A DNA stretch of 64,000 nucleotides from Streptomyces sp. NRRL S-646 (GCF_000720765.1 NZ_JODC01000024.1:34586-98585); one strand, 5' to 3'. Positions 26,245-35,417 are shown, numbered from the stretch's first letter. Notes: generated by a model not told the origin, from the sequence alone. Program-made: numbers and translations.

Positions 26245-27840
26245 GTGGACCCGGTGATCATCGTCGGAGCGGGACCCGTCGGGCTCACGCTCGCCCTGGC
26301 GTTGGCCCGTCAGGAAGTGCCCTGCGTCGTGCTGGACGAAGGCCCCGGCAAGGACGAACCACGCCCCGCGCGCACCGTGGTCCTGCGCGAGGACACCGCC
26401 GCCCTGATGGAGCGGCTGACCGGCCAGCCGCTCGCGCGGGAAGGGGCCCACTGGGCCGGATGGCGGTCGATGCGACGCAAGCAGGTGATGCGCGAAGTCA
26501 CCTTCGGCGACCATGAACCCGCCCCCCTGCACATCGCCCAGCACGTCCTGACCGGCGCCCTGCGCGCCGCCCTGGCCACCGAGCCCCTCGTCGAGGTCGC
26601 CGTGGACAGCCGCCTCGACACTGTCGAGCAGGAGGCCTCGGGGGTCACCGCCCACACCCGCGGCCCCAAGGGCACCTGGTGGCGCGGCAGTTACCTGGTC
26701 GGCTGCGACGGCCCGCGCTCCACCGTGCGCAAACTCCAGGACATCCGTTTCCCGGGCCGTACCGCGGTGGAGCGACACGCCGTGGCCGCGCTGCGCACGG
26801 AACTTCCGTGGGCGGACGAAGCATTGCTCCACCGGATGCCGCCGTGGCGGACGTCCGGGCCCTCGGCCGGGGAGGTGACCGCCCGCCCCCTCCCGGACGG
26901 CGTGTGGCGCCTGGACTGGCTGCTGCCGCCGGGCAAGGACCTGGTCACGCCCGAGCTGCTGCTCGCCCGCATCCGGGAGACCCTGGCCGGCTGGACCGGG
27001 GGCCCGACGCCGCCGTACGAACTCCTCGACACCGGTGTCCACACGGTCCACCACCGTCTGGCCCGCCGCTGGCGGGTCCGCCGGGTTTTCCTCGCGGGGG
27101 ACGCGGCGCACCTGCTCGGCGCGCTGGGCGCGCAGGGGCTCGACGAGGGGCTCAGGGACGCCGACAACCTGGCCTGGAAGCTGGCGCTCGCCTGGCACCA
27201 CGGGCCGCACGAGGCGCTGCTCGACAGCTACCAGGCGGAGCGACGCGGCGTCGTCGCGGGCCGGCTGCGCGCGGCCGACCAGGCGTTGCCGCTGCTGCGC
27301 GGCGGCGGAGGGCTGCGCCTGCCCGGCTCGGCCCGCGGCCACGACGCGCTACTCACGGACGGTCACCTGGGACGCGGGACGCTTGGTGCGCCGGGAGCGT
27401 ACGCCGCCTCCCCGCTCGCGCCCCGGCACCTCGAAGCCGAGGTCCCCGTGGACACGGCGCCCGGCGAGCCGGTCACCGATGTGCGGGTCACAGCGGAGGA
27501 CGGCACCTTCGTGCAGCTGCGGGACCGGCTCGGGCGCGACGCCCTGCTGGTGGTGCTGATCGCGCCGGGTACGGGGGTGTGGGACCGCAAGCACTGGATG
27601 TCCGCCGGGATCATGCCCCGGCTGGCGGCCGCGGTGGCCGCGCTGCCGCACCACGCCGAGCTGCTGGTCGCCGAGAGCTATCCCGGTGCGGCCGCCCACA
27701 CCGTGCTGCTGGTACGCCCGGACGGGCGCCTGGTCACGGCGCTGGGCGGGGTGCGCCCGGCCGACCTCTACTCGGCGGCGGAGGCGACGCTGGGAGGACC
27801 GGCGAAGGCGGAGGCCGAAGCCAAGGCCGGATCGCGCTGA
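26245..27840 (+). CDS. FAD-dependent aromatic monooxygenase (PheA/TfdB type)
   Basis: A flavoprotein hydroxylase that uses NAD(P)H and oxygen. The GTG at 26245 with CAGGGGG about 9 nt upstream opens directly into the FAD strand VDPVIIVGAGPVG. A start at 26155 would add 30 atypical residues. Motifs are the GxGxxG just named, CDGPRSTVRK (DG motif), and GDAAHLL followed by GLRDADNLAWKLAL (GD motif). A thioredoxin-like C-terminal domain is expected in the last ~150 residues. The length is 531 aa. The substrate is not evident, and no pathway genes surround it. Confidence 0.85.
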   Translation: MDPVIIVGAGPVGLTLALALARQEVPCVVLDEGPGKDEPRPARTVVLREDTAALMERLTGQPLAREGAHWAGWRSMRRKQVMREVTFGDHEPAPLHIAQHVLTGALRAALATEPLVEVAVDSRLDTVEQEASGVTAHTRGPKGTWWRGSYLVGCDGPRSTVRKLQDIRFPGRTAVERHAVAALRTELPWADEALLHRMPPWRTSGPSAGEVTARPLPDGVWRLDWLLPPGKDLVTPELLLARIRETLAGWTGGPTPPYELLDTGVHTVHHRLARRWRVRRVFLAGDAAHLLGALGAQGLDEGLRDADNLAWKLALAWHHGPHEALLDSYQAERRGVVAGRLRAADQALPLLRGGGGLRLPGSARGHDALLTDGHLGRGTLGAPGAYAASPLAPRHLEAEVPVDTAPGEPVTDVRVTAEDGTFVQLRDRLGRDALLVVLIAPGTGVWDRKHWMSAGIMPRLAAAVAALPHHAELLVAESYPGAAAHTVLLVRPDGRLVTALGGVRPADLYSAAEATLGGPAKAEAEAKAGSR

Positions 27841-27927
27841 TGAGCCCCAGAGCATCGTCATGCGGCCGCGGCAGAATCATCAATCAGCGGCCACACTCTA
27901 TGGCGAGTACTGCCCCGCGCACGGAAT

Positions 27928-28060
27928 CAGTCCCTACGGTCCACATATTGACTGCTCCCCTCCAGAGAGATGCATGCTCCCTCAGGCATAAGTGGGGATC
28001 CCTGACTCACGCTGCCTGATCGCTCAGCGAGCGACCAGGTCTGACACGATCGACACCAGC
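27928..28060 (-). ncRNA. Putative omega/reRNA guide of TnpB
   Basis: TnpB guides are made from the 3' end of tnpB through the right end, with the guide taken from flanking DNA. On the minus strand after the tnpB stop come TCCCC and AGGGGAG arms able to pair around an inner AGGGAG/CTCTCT hairpin, then GCAGTCAA ending at 27948. This pattern (paired CCCC/GGGG arms, then GTCAA) is typical of actinobacterial IS605/IS1341 right ends. The guide would be about 27928-27947. The 5' end is unknown. Confidence 0.45.
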
Positions 28061-29209
28061 CGGGGCCAGACCAGCCCGGACGAGCATCACGCGGGCGGAG
28101 TTCTTGTCTCTCGGTGAGACAGCGCCACACGCGGTGCATGTGTAGGTGCGCTCACCCAGCGGCAGTGCGTGCTTGGCTCTCGCTCCGCAGCGTCCGCAGT
28201 CCATCGTGGTGTGCGCAGGATGTACCAGGTGCACGGATCGCCCGTGCTTACGCCCCATCTCGATCAGAGCTGTCTTGGTAGCTCCGATGGCGGCGTCGGC
28301 GGCCTTGCGGGCCATCATCGTCTTCGAAAGGAATTTCGGCTTGAAGTCCTCGACCGCAAGGGCATCGTGATCGAGAACGACTCTCTTGGCCCATTTACGA
28401 CCCGTGTCCTGGCGCTGCCGGGCGACCTTCTTGTGCAGCTTGACACACGGACGTTTGACCTTTCGGTAACCCTTGGAGCTCGCCTGCCCCCTCTTCGACT
28501 TACGCCGAGCCATCATTCGGTCGTACCGGCTCAGCTTCTCTTTAGCCTTCCTGCCGTGCGCAGGATGGGGTAGGTCATGCATGGCGCTGGTGGTGGTCGC
28601 GGTCACCCTCACACCCCAGTCGATGCCGATCACGCAGCCGGTCTCCGGCAGCGGTTGCACACAGACAGGGACGACGAACGAGCAGTACCAGTGCCTGATG
28701 CTGTCCTGATACACGCGGACGGACGTCGGTGCAGCGGGAAGGTCACGCGACCACACAACAGTCAGGATGATTCCGCCAGCGAGATGCAGCTTGCCATCCT
28801 TGAGCCGGAAACCGCGCTTTGTGTAGTTCAGCGTTGGCAGAGCTTTGCGCTTCCTCTTCCACCTCGGCATCCCTGCCCGCCGATGCATCGGCAACCGGTC
28901 CTTGATGTCCTTGATCGCCTTGGACCGGGCCTTGCCGAAGTCACGGATGAGCTGCTGCTGCGGCACGCTACTGCCTTCACGGAGCCACGGAGTGACTGCC
29001 CGCGCCTCGGTCAACATCCTGTCCAGTGCGGCCGGGCCGATCTTCTCACCGTTGGCGTACGCGTTCTTCGAGCGGGCCACGCACTCGTTCCAAATCCAGC
29101 GGCACCGGTCCCACTCACCGAGCAGGGCCGCTTGAGCGCCGCCCGACACGCGGAGCCGATAGGCGTATCGGGCATGTCCGACATCCCGGTCTGTTGGTGA
29201 CGTCGCCAT
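28007..29209 (-). CDS. tnpB: TnpB RNA-guided nuclease
   Basis: The 400-aa IS605 OrfB protein has a full RuvC triad: IGIDWG (D197), LAVEDF (E287) and RDKNSA (D368). It also has a four-cysteine zinc ribbon (C338, C341, C358, C361). The N-terminal RYAYRLRVSGGAQAALL and the helical WNECVARS segment are family-typical. The catalytic residues look intact, so it may still cut DNA guided by RNA from its own 3' end. The ATG has no ribosome site. TAGTTT lies 6 nt upstream, pointing to a leaderless mRNA. Confidence 0.92.
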   Translation of the reverse strand: MATSPTDRDVGHARYAYRLRVSGGAQAALLGEWDRCRWIWNECVARSKNAYANGEKIGPAALDRMLTEARAVTPWLREGSSVPQQQLIRDFGKARSKAIKDIKDRLPMHRRAGMPRWKRKRKALPTLNYTKRGFRLKDGKLHLAGGIILTVVWSRDLPAAPTSVRVYQDSIRHWYCSFVVPVCVQPLPETGCVIGIDWGVRVTATTTSAMHDLPHPAHGRKAKEKLSRYDRMMARRKSKRGQASSKGYRKVKRPCVKLHKKVARQRQDTGRKWAKRVVLDHDALAVEDFKPKFLSKTMMARKAADAAIGATKTALIEMGRKHGRSVHLVHPAHTTMDCGRCGARAKHALPLGERTYTCTACGAVSPRDKNSARVMLVRAGLAPAGVDRVRPGRSLSDQAA

Positions 29210-29229
29210 GATGTCAAACTAGCATCATG
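29207..29229. promoter_or_regulatory. Palindromic operator holding both tnpB and RHH start codons
   Basis: CATGATG (29207-29213), 9 nt, CATCATG (29223-29229) is a perfect inverted repeat. The tnpB ATG lies in the left arm (minus strand) and the RHH ATG in the right arm. The centre holds TAGTTT on the minus strand (29221-29216) and CAAACT on the plus (29215-29220), each 6 nt from its ATG. Two opposed -10s therefore overlap under one probable RHH operator. Confidence 0.6.
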
Positions 29230-29430
29230 ATTCGATTTGCGTTGCGCATTCCTGAAGATCTGCATGCCCGGCTAACTGCACGGGCAGCCGCCGACCGGCG
29301 CTCCATCAATTCGGAAATCCTGCACCTGTTGGACGCCGCTCTCAGTACTCCTACGGAGACCGCCGACGCGCCCGATGCCAAACCGACCAGTGCTCCGCAG
29401 CACGAGAACCCGGGCTCTTCACCTGCCTGA
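29227..29430 (+). CDS. Arc-like ribbon-helix-helix DNA-binding protein
   Basis: A 67-aa protein. IRFALRIP forms the DNA-contacting ribbon, EDLHARLTARAAADR helix A, and RSINSEILHLLDAAL helix B, very close to phage P22 Arc (RSVNSEI). The last ~27 residues are Pro/Thr/Ala-rich and disordered. It is divergent from tnpB, with 17 nt between start codons, no ribosome site, and a palindrome over both starts. It is probably an autoregulator that also represses tnpB. Confidence 0.8.
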   Translation: MIRFALRIPEDLHARLTARAAADRRSINSEILHLLDAALSTPTETADAPDAKPTSAPQHENPGSSPA

Positions 29431-29444
29431 ACACAGGAGACATC

Positions 29445-29481
29445 CCATGACGGTGAGTTGACCGCTCTGCACCGTCAATGG
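29445..29481. repeat. Imperfect hairpin, possible left end of the IS element
   Basis: CCATGACGGTG (29445-29455) pairs with CACCGTCAATGG (29470-29481) except for one bulged base, with a 14-nt loop. Subterminal hairpins of this kind are recognition sites in IS200/IS605 elements. Confidence 0.45.
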
Positions 29482-29526
29482 TGTACTCCGGATCGTGACC
29501 GACACCTTTGCGCGCCTGTGGCGGAG

Positions 29527-29540
29527 GGTCCATATGGACC
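29527..29540. promoter_or_regulatory. 14-bp perfect palindrome upstream of cysteine dioxygenase
   Basis: GGTCCATATGGACC lies 119 bp before the start codon, in a region with no gene. It could bind a dimeric regulator of the dioxygenase-rhodanese pair. Confidence 0.4.
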
Positions 29541-29658
29541 TCGTCCGCTACGCGGGCTGCGTGTGTCGCCCGTCCTGCTGAATTCGCATCCCACTCCTTC
29601 CGCGCGCCTTCCAGTGCTGACGCGCGCCCCCGCGAACTCTTCTTCAGGACGGTGCCAC

Positions 29659-30198
29659 GTGTCTGTCTCTCCTTCTGCCCCTCCCTCCACCGCCGCCCCC
29701 GCCCAGGTCCCGACGCAGGCGGACCTCCTCGACTTCGTACGGCGTACGGCCGCCGACGCGGAGCTGATCGCCTCACTCCCGCTCGATCCCGAGGGCCGCA
29801 CCTGGGTGCGCCTGGAGGGGCCCGGCGGCAGCGAGGCCTGGCTGATCGGCTGGCCGCCAGGCACGGGCACCGGCTGGCACGACCACGCCGAGTCCGTCGG
29901 CGCCTTCGTGACGGCGGCCGGTGAGCTCAAGGAGAACTCGCTCGCCGCCCGTCTGCCCGCCGACGGCTGGAAGACCCTGGAGCTCACCGAGGGCGTGGAC
30001 CGCGAGCGGCGGCTGCCGACCGGCAAGGGGCGTGCCTTCGGGCGCCATCACGTCCACGAGGTGCTCAACGAGTCCACCGACCAGCACGCGGTCTCCGTTC
30101 ACGCCTACTACCCGCCGCTGCCGCAGATCCGCCGCTACAGCCGCGTCGGCCAGGTCCTGCGCCTGGAGCAGGTCGAGCGCCCGGAGGACTGGCAGTGA
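29659..30198 (+). CDS. Cysteine dioxygenase
   Basis: Oxidises cysteine to cysteine sulfinate. The start is GTG 29659 with AGGA 9 nt upstream (179 aa). The frame stays open to 29458 but is unlike the family there. The cupin motifs that hold iron are GWHDHAES (two His) and the later HHVHEVLN histidine. Its stop overlaps the rhodanese start (GTGA), so the two are coupled. Confidence 0.85.
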   Translation: MSVSPSAPPSTAAPAQVPTQADLLDFVRRTAADAELIASLPLDPEGRTWVRLEGPGGSEAWLIGWPPGTGTGWHDHAESVGAFVTAAGELKENSLAARLPADGWKTLELTEGVDRERRLPTGKGRAFGRHHVHEVLNESTDQHAVSVHAYYPPLPQIRRYSRVGQVLRLEQVERPEDWQ

Positions 30199-30626
30199 GC
30201 GGCGACGGTCCGGTCCGCGGGCAAGCGGGCGGTGCGGGCGATCAGCCCGTCGGCATCGACGAGCTGCTGGAGCGGGTGCGCGGGGGCTACGAGCGGATCG
30301 AGCCGAAGGAGGCGTACGACGCTGCTCGCGCCGGCGAGGCCCTCCTGGTCGACATCCGATACGCCGCCCTGCGCGAGCGGGACGGCCTCATCCCGGGCGC
30401 CCTCGTCGTCGAGCGCAACGAGCTGGAGTGGCGCCTCGACCCGCAGGGCAGCCACCGCGTGCCGGAGGCCACGAGTCACGAGGTGCGGGTCGTGGTGATC
30501 TGCAACGAGGGGTACGCCTCGAGCCTCGCGGCGGCATCGCTGCACGGCTTGGGGTTGGGACGGGCCACCGATCTCGTCGGCGGGTTCCAGGCGTGGAAGG
30601 CGGCGGGGCTGCCAGTGGCGTCATAG
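30195..30626 (+). CDS. Rhodanese-domain protein
   Basis: A 143-aa single rhodanese domain. ALLVDIRY begins it, and the active-site loop reads ICNEGYASS with Cys at about 102. It ends in GGFQAWKAAGLPV. It moves sulfane sulfur by family function. The 4-nt overlap with cysteine dioxygenase ties it to cysteine sulfur catabolism. Confidence 0.85.
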   Translation: MSGDGPVRGQAGGAGDQPVGIDELLERVRGGYERIEPKEAYDAARAGEALLVDIRYAALRERDGLIPGALVVERNELEWRLDPQGSHRVPEATSHEVRVVVICNEGYASSLAAASLHGLGLGRATDLVGGFQAWKAAGLPVAS

Positions 30627-30803
30627 GCGCTCGGTCGGCCTATCGGTCGTCGCCGACGCCGGTACTCACTCGCCGTCCGACATGGCCTCGATGCGGGCGA
30701 CGAAAGCACTGGCTAGAAAAGGGAACGCCGCCGGGTTCGACGGTCACGCCCTACTGAGCGTGGCAGGCATCCCGGCGGCCACGCCTCGATGGCTCCTGCC
30801 CCG

Positions 30804-31757
30804 TCAGAACCCCTCCTCCCCGAGGAACTCCGTGTCCTCCCCCTCCTCCTCCAGCGCTTGCCGGACCACCCGCAGCGCCATGCCCTCGGAGTAGCCCTTG
30901 CGGGCGAGCATGCCCGCGAGGCGGCGCAGCCGCTTTTCGCGGTCGAGGCCGCGCGTGGAGCGCAACTTGCGGGCGACTAGTTCGCGTGCCGTCGCTTCTT
31001 CCTGCTCCGAGTCGAGCTGGGAGACTGCCGCGTCGATCAGCGTGGAGTCGACGCCCTTGGTCCGCAGCTCCTGGGCCAGCGCCCGCCGGGCGAGCCCCCG
31101 GCCGTGGTGCCGGGACTCCACCCAGGCGTCCGCGAACGCGCTGTCGTTGATCAGCCCGACTTCCTCGAACCGCGACAGCACCTCCTCCGCGGCCGCGTCC
31201 GGAATCTCCCGCTTGCGCAGCGCGTCGGCGAGTTGCTTGCGCGTGCGCGGGGTCCCGGTGAGCAGGCGCAAGCAGATCGCCCGCGCTCGCTCCACCGGGT
31301 CCCCTGAGGACTCCTCCTGCTCGGCCCTCGACGAGGAGGAGGTGCCCCCGTCCTCACCGGACGGCTCGCCACGACGTCGCTGCCGACGTCCGCGGGAACC
31401 GCCCGCACCACGCCCCGCGCCATCACGGGCCGCGCCGCCACGACGGCGCGAGCGACCGCCGGACGGGCCGGAGCCACGCACCGAGCCATCGTCCGGCCAC
31501 TCCCCGCCCCCGGACGACTCGCCCTCGCCGTACGACCGGTCGTCCCCGTACGACCCGCCGTCCCGGTATGCGCTGTCGCCGTGCGAGCCCCCCGTGCCGT
31601 ACGACTCCGCGCGGCCGTGTCCCCCGTCCGTGCCGCGCCCCGCATTGTCCTCGTATGCATCGCCGCCCAGCCCGGCAGAACCCCCGTCGCCTCCCCCGCC
31701 CCGCATGCGCGGAGTGTCCTGGTCGGCGTACTCGGCCCAGTCGGTTCGCCGTGTCAC
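30804..31757 (-). CDS. recX: RecA regulator RecX with long disordered N-terminus
   Basis: A 317-aa protein. Residues from about 155 form the three-helix-repeat RecX domain (RARAICLRLLTGTPRTRKQL, then FADAWVESRHHGRGLARRAL), which modulates RecA filaments. The first ~150 residues are Gly/Ser/Arg/Asp-rich, about doubling the usual size. The GTG start is 4 nt after the recA stop, so the pair is an operon. Confidence 0.92.
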   Translation of the reverse strand: MTRRTDWAEYADQDTPRMRGGGGDGGSAGLGGDAYEDNAGRGTDGGHGRAESYGTGGSHGDSAYRDGGSYGDDRSYGEGESSGGGEWPDDGSVRGSGPSGGRSRRRGGAARDGAGRGAGGSRGRRQRRRGEPSGEDGGTSSSSRAEQEESSGDPVERARAICLRLLTGTPRTRKQLADALRKREIPDAAAEEVLSRFEEVGLINDSAFADAWVESRHHGRGLARRALAQELRTKGVDSTLIDAAVSQLDSEQEEATARELVARKLRSTRGLDREKRLRRLAGMLARKGYSEGMALRVVRQALEEEGEDTEFLGEEGF

Positions 31758-31761
31758 GGGG

Positions 31762-32886
<1,125 letters not shown>

Positions 32887-32929
32887 GGGTTCCACCCGAT
32901 TTGCTTGAGTCGATCGCTTCACGTCAAAG

Positions 32930-32952
32930 ACGCTAACGCCTGCCACTGACAA
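32930..32952 (-). promoter_or_regulatory. RecA-NDp (PafBC-type) promoter of recA
   Basis: Minus strand: TTGTCAGTG (32952-32944), 8 nt, TAGCGT (32935-32930). This fits the LexA-independent consensus, and the leader to the recA ATG would be about 35-40 nt. Confidence 0.85.
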
Positions 32953-33048
32953 TGCGCCCCGACGCCCGTCCGGCCTGTGGATAACTCGGGTACATCTCTT
33001 TCAAAACCGTGTCGAATCACCCGTGGAGAGCTTCGCCGGAGCCTCCAT

Positions 33049-33064
33049 AAGAATGGATGTTCGA
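33049..33064. promoter_or_regulatory. LexA-like (SOS/Cheo-type) box upstream of recA
   Basis: Minus strand GAACATCCATTC flanked by TC, a one-mismatch version of GAAC-N4-GTTC. I recall this same 12-mer being reported upstream of other Streptomyces recA genes. It lies about 165 bp before recA and upstream of the NDp promoter, as in mycobacteria. Confidence 0.65.
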
Positions 33065-33326
33065 TTTTTGTGTCAAGCGCCCCACGCGACACCTCCGACC
33101 CTACGTCCGCGGTCCGACAACAGGCCGGACTCCTGGCCATGCGGCCGCTGTTCGTGCCTGCGTCCCCGTTCGGCTACTCCCCGCGGCGTACGGCGGGTGT
33201 CTTCGGTCGGACGATGACCGGAGGGGGCGGTCTCACAAGGCTGAAGGCATGGAGACCAAGAAACCCGTCCGAGCGTGCGGCAGGGCAGCACGCGGAAGTC
33301 GCGCTACGGACGGGAGGGCGGGCCTG

Positions 33327-34118
33327 ATGACAGCCTCCACGGTGCCGACGCGCCCGTCGGCCCCGGTGGCCTGGTGGTCGGGATCCCGCCCGGCGGAGCT
33401 CCTCTGCCACGCCGTCGGCCTTCTCCTGATCCTCTCCGGCCTCGTGCACCTGGTGGTGTTCGCCGTCGACGGCGGCTCCTGGGACGGGCCCGTCTCCTGG
33501 CGCAAGCCCGTCACGTTCGGGCTTTCCTTCGGGGCGACGCTGATCGCGGTGACCTGGGTGACGTCGTATCTGCGCATCGGTTCGCGGCTGCGCGCCCTGC
33601 TGCTCGTCGTGTTCGCCGCCGACTGCGTCGTGGAGGTCGGCGGCATCACCCTTCAGGCCTGGCGCCGGGTGCCCTCGCACCTCGACATGGAGACACCGTT
33701 CGACACCGCGGTGTCCATGACGCTCGCGGTGGGCGGTGGCGTCCTCGTGGTGCTGCTCACCGTGTTCGCTGTCACCTCGTTCCGCCACCGGCCCGCAGGT
33801 CCCGCGGGGATGGCGCTCGCGGTGCGCTCCGGCTTCGCGATCCTGCTCGTCGCGCTCGCTTCGGGCGCCGCGATGATCGCGCGCGGTGTCGTGCTCACCC
33901 GTACCGGCCACCAGGAGGCGGCCTACCACTCGACGGCCCCGCTCAAGCCTCTGCACGGAGTCAGCCTGCACGCGGTGCTCGTCCTGCCGGTGCTGGCACG
34001 GCTGCTGTCCGGCACGTCCTGGAGCGAGCCGGTGCGGAGGCGGATCGTGGCCGCGGCGACCGGTTGCTACGTGGCTGCCGTCATCGGCGCTGGGGTGTGG
34101 GCCGTTCTCACGTACTGA
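33327..34118 (+). CDS. Polytopic membrane protein of unknown function
   Basis: The start is ATG 33327 with GGGAGG 9 nt upstream (263 aa). About seven hydrophobic segments are visible, beginning LLCHAVGLLLILSGLVHLVV. WRKPVTFGLSF is a recognisable conserved cytoplasmic turn. It is divergent from recA. No catalytic motif was seen. Confidence 0.75.
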   Translation: MTASTVPTRPSAPVAWWSGSRPAELLCHAVGLLLILSGLVHLVVFAVDGGSWDGPVSWRKPVTFGLSFGATLIAVTWVTSYLRIGSRLRALLLVVFAADCVVEVGGITLQAWRRVPSHLDMETPFDTAVSMTLAVGGGVLVVLLTVFAVTSFRHRPAGPAGMALAVRSGFAILLVALASGAAMIARGVVLTRTGHQEAAYHSTAPLKPLHGVSLHAVLVLPVLARLLSGTSWSEPVRRRIVAAATGCYVAAVIGAGVWAVLTY

Positions 34119-34148
34119 GTGAGTGGCGCCCGCTCATCGGGCCGTGCC

Positions 34149-35417
34149 TCAGGAGGAGGAACCCTCCCCGGCTTCCACCGCTTCGTCCTGTGCCGGCCCC
34201 GGCCGCCGTATCCACAACTGCCGCGCGCGCGTGAGCAGACCCGGCCTTGATCCGCCTCGCCGGTGCCCGTGGACACGAGGATCGTCCGTGACGGCGTACC
34301 GCTTCACATACGCCCCCAGGAACGCCTGCAACGTGGCGACCGCGGGGATGGCGATCAGCGCGCCCACGGCGCCGAGGAGCGCGGTGCCGGCGATGACCGA
34401 ACCGAAGGCGACGGCCGGGTGGATGTCGACGGTCTTCGCGGTCAGCTTGGGCTGCAGCATGTAGTTCTCGAACTGCTGGTACACCACGACGAAGATCAGC
34501 ACCCACAGCGCGTACCAGGGATCGACCGTGAAGGCGATCAGCATGGGCAGGGCGCCCGCGAGGTAGGTGCCGATGGTCGGGATGAACTGGGAGACCAGGC
34601 CCACCCAGACGCCGAGCACGGGCGCGTAGGGCACCCCCAGGATCTGCAGCAGGATGTAGTGCGCTATGCCGGAGATGAGCGCCATCAGGCCGCGCGAGTA
34701 GATGTAACCGCCGGTCTTGTTGACGGCAATCTCCCACGCACGCAGCACCTCGGCCTGGCGCGCGGGCGGCAGTACGGAGCAGATCGCGCGGCGCAGCCGC
34801 GGGCCGTCCGCGGCGAAGTAGAACGAGAACAGCGTGATCGTCAGCAGCTGGAAGAGACCGCCGATGACCTGGGCGGACACGTCCAGTACACCGGTGGCGC
34901 TGTTCTGCACGTAGTTGCGCAGCCAGTTGGAGCGGAGCAGGCCCTCCTGGACGTCAACGCGTCTGAGTTCGGTGTGGAAGTGCGTGTTGATCCAGTTGAT
35001 GACGGAGTCGAGGTAGTTCGGGAACTCCTCGACGATCTTGATGATCTGGCCCGCGAGCATGGAACCGAGAAGGGTGACGAAGCCCGCCGCCATGATCATT
35101 ACGGCCAGGAAGACGAAGCCTGTCGCCAGCCCCCTGCGTATACCGCGCGAGGCCATCCAGCTCACCGCGGGCTCGATGGCCAGAGCCAGGAAGAACGCGA
35201 TGAGGATATTGATCAGCAGGCCGGTGAGCTGATGGAAGGCCCAAGTGCCCAGCTGGAACGCCGCGTAGAGGGCGAGGACGAGCACCACGGCGCGCGGCAG
35301 CCAGCGCGGCATGCTGGCGCTCGGCCCGGCGGCGTCGGCCGGGGGCCGACCGGGCGGCGTCGTGCCGAACGGGGATGCGTGCTGGGGCGTCTGCCCGGCC
35401 TCGTCAGTGGGTGCCAC
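34149..35417 (-). CDS. AI-2E family transporter (PerM/YdiK-like)
   Basis: This 422-aa membrane protein has two N-terminal TM segments, a soluble middle with LRSNWLRNYVQNSATG, and a C-terminal hydrophobic block containing VGLVSQFIPTIGTYLAG, the family signature. The cytoplasmic tail is basic. The GTG start at 35417 has no ribosome site. The substrate is unknown. Family names (AI-2 exporter, Na+/H+ antiporter) are not transferable without tests. Confidence 0.85.
   Translation of the reverse strand: MAPTDEAGQTPQHASPFGTTPPGRPPADAAGPSASMPRWLPRAVVLVLALYAAFQLGTWAFHQLTGLLINILIAFFLALAIEPAVSWMASRGIRRGLATGFVFLAVMIMAAGFVTLLGSMLAGQIIKIVEEFPNYLDSVINWINTHFHTELRRVDVQEGLLRSNWLRNYVQNSATGVLDVSAQVIGGLFQLLTITLFSFYFAADGPRLRRAICSVLPPARQAEVLRAWEIAVNKTGGYIYSRGLMALISGIAHYILLQILGVPYAPVLGVWVGLVSQFIPTIGTYLAGALPMLIAFTVDPWYALWVLIFVVVYQQFENYMLQPKLTAKTVDIHPAVAFGSVIAGTALLGAVGALIAIPAVATLQAFLGAYVKRYAVTDDPRVHGHRRGGSRPGLLTRARQLWIRRPGPAQDEAVEAGEGSSS

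Larger units (their letters stand above)
27948..29481 (-). mobile_element. IS200/IS605-type element with tnpB (no tnpA)
   Basis: The core is tnpB (28007-29209) plus a divergent RHH gene. The right end is placed at TTGACTGC (27948), because the minus strand ends in TCAA, the IS608-type right cleavage tetranucleotide. The left end is less certain. A subterminal imperfect hairpin at 29445-29481 is the best candidate, which would put the RHH gene inside. The element separates a monooxygenase and a cysteine dioxygenase gene that I recall as neighbours in S. coelicolor. With no tnpA it would need a transposase in trans. Confidence 0.6.
32887..33326. other. recA control region
   Basis: 440 bp without a gene. 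It contains the NDp promoter (32930-32952), a LexA-like box (33049-33064), and further out the ribosome site of the divergent membrane protein. I see nothing else definable. Confidence 0.6.

Noticed and set aside
28007..29209. TnpB read as a Cas12 effector
   Set aside because: There is no repeat array nearby, and the 400-aa length and terminal zinc ribbon are those of IS605 TnpB.
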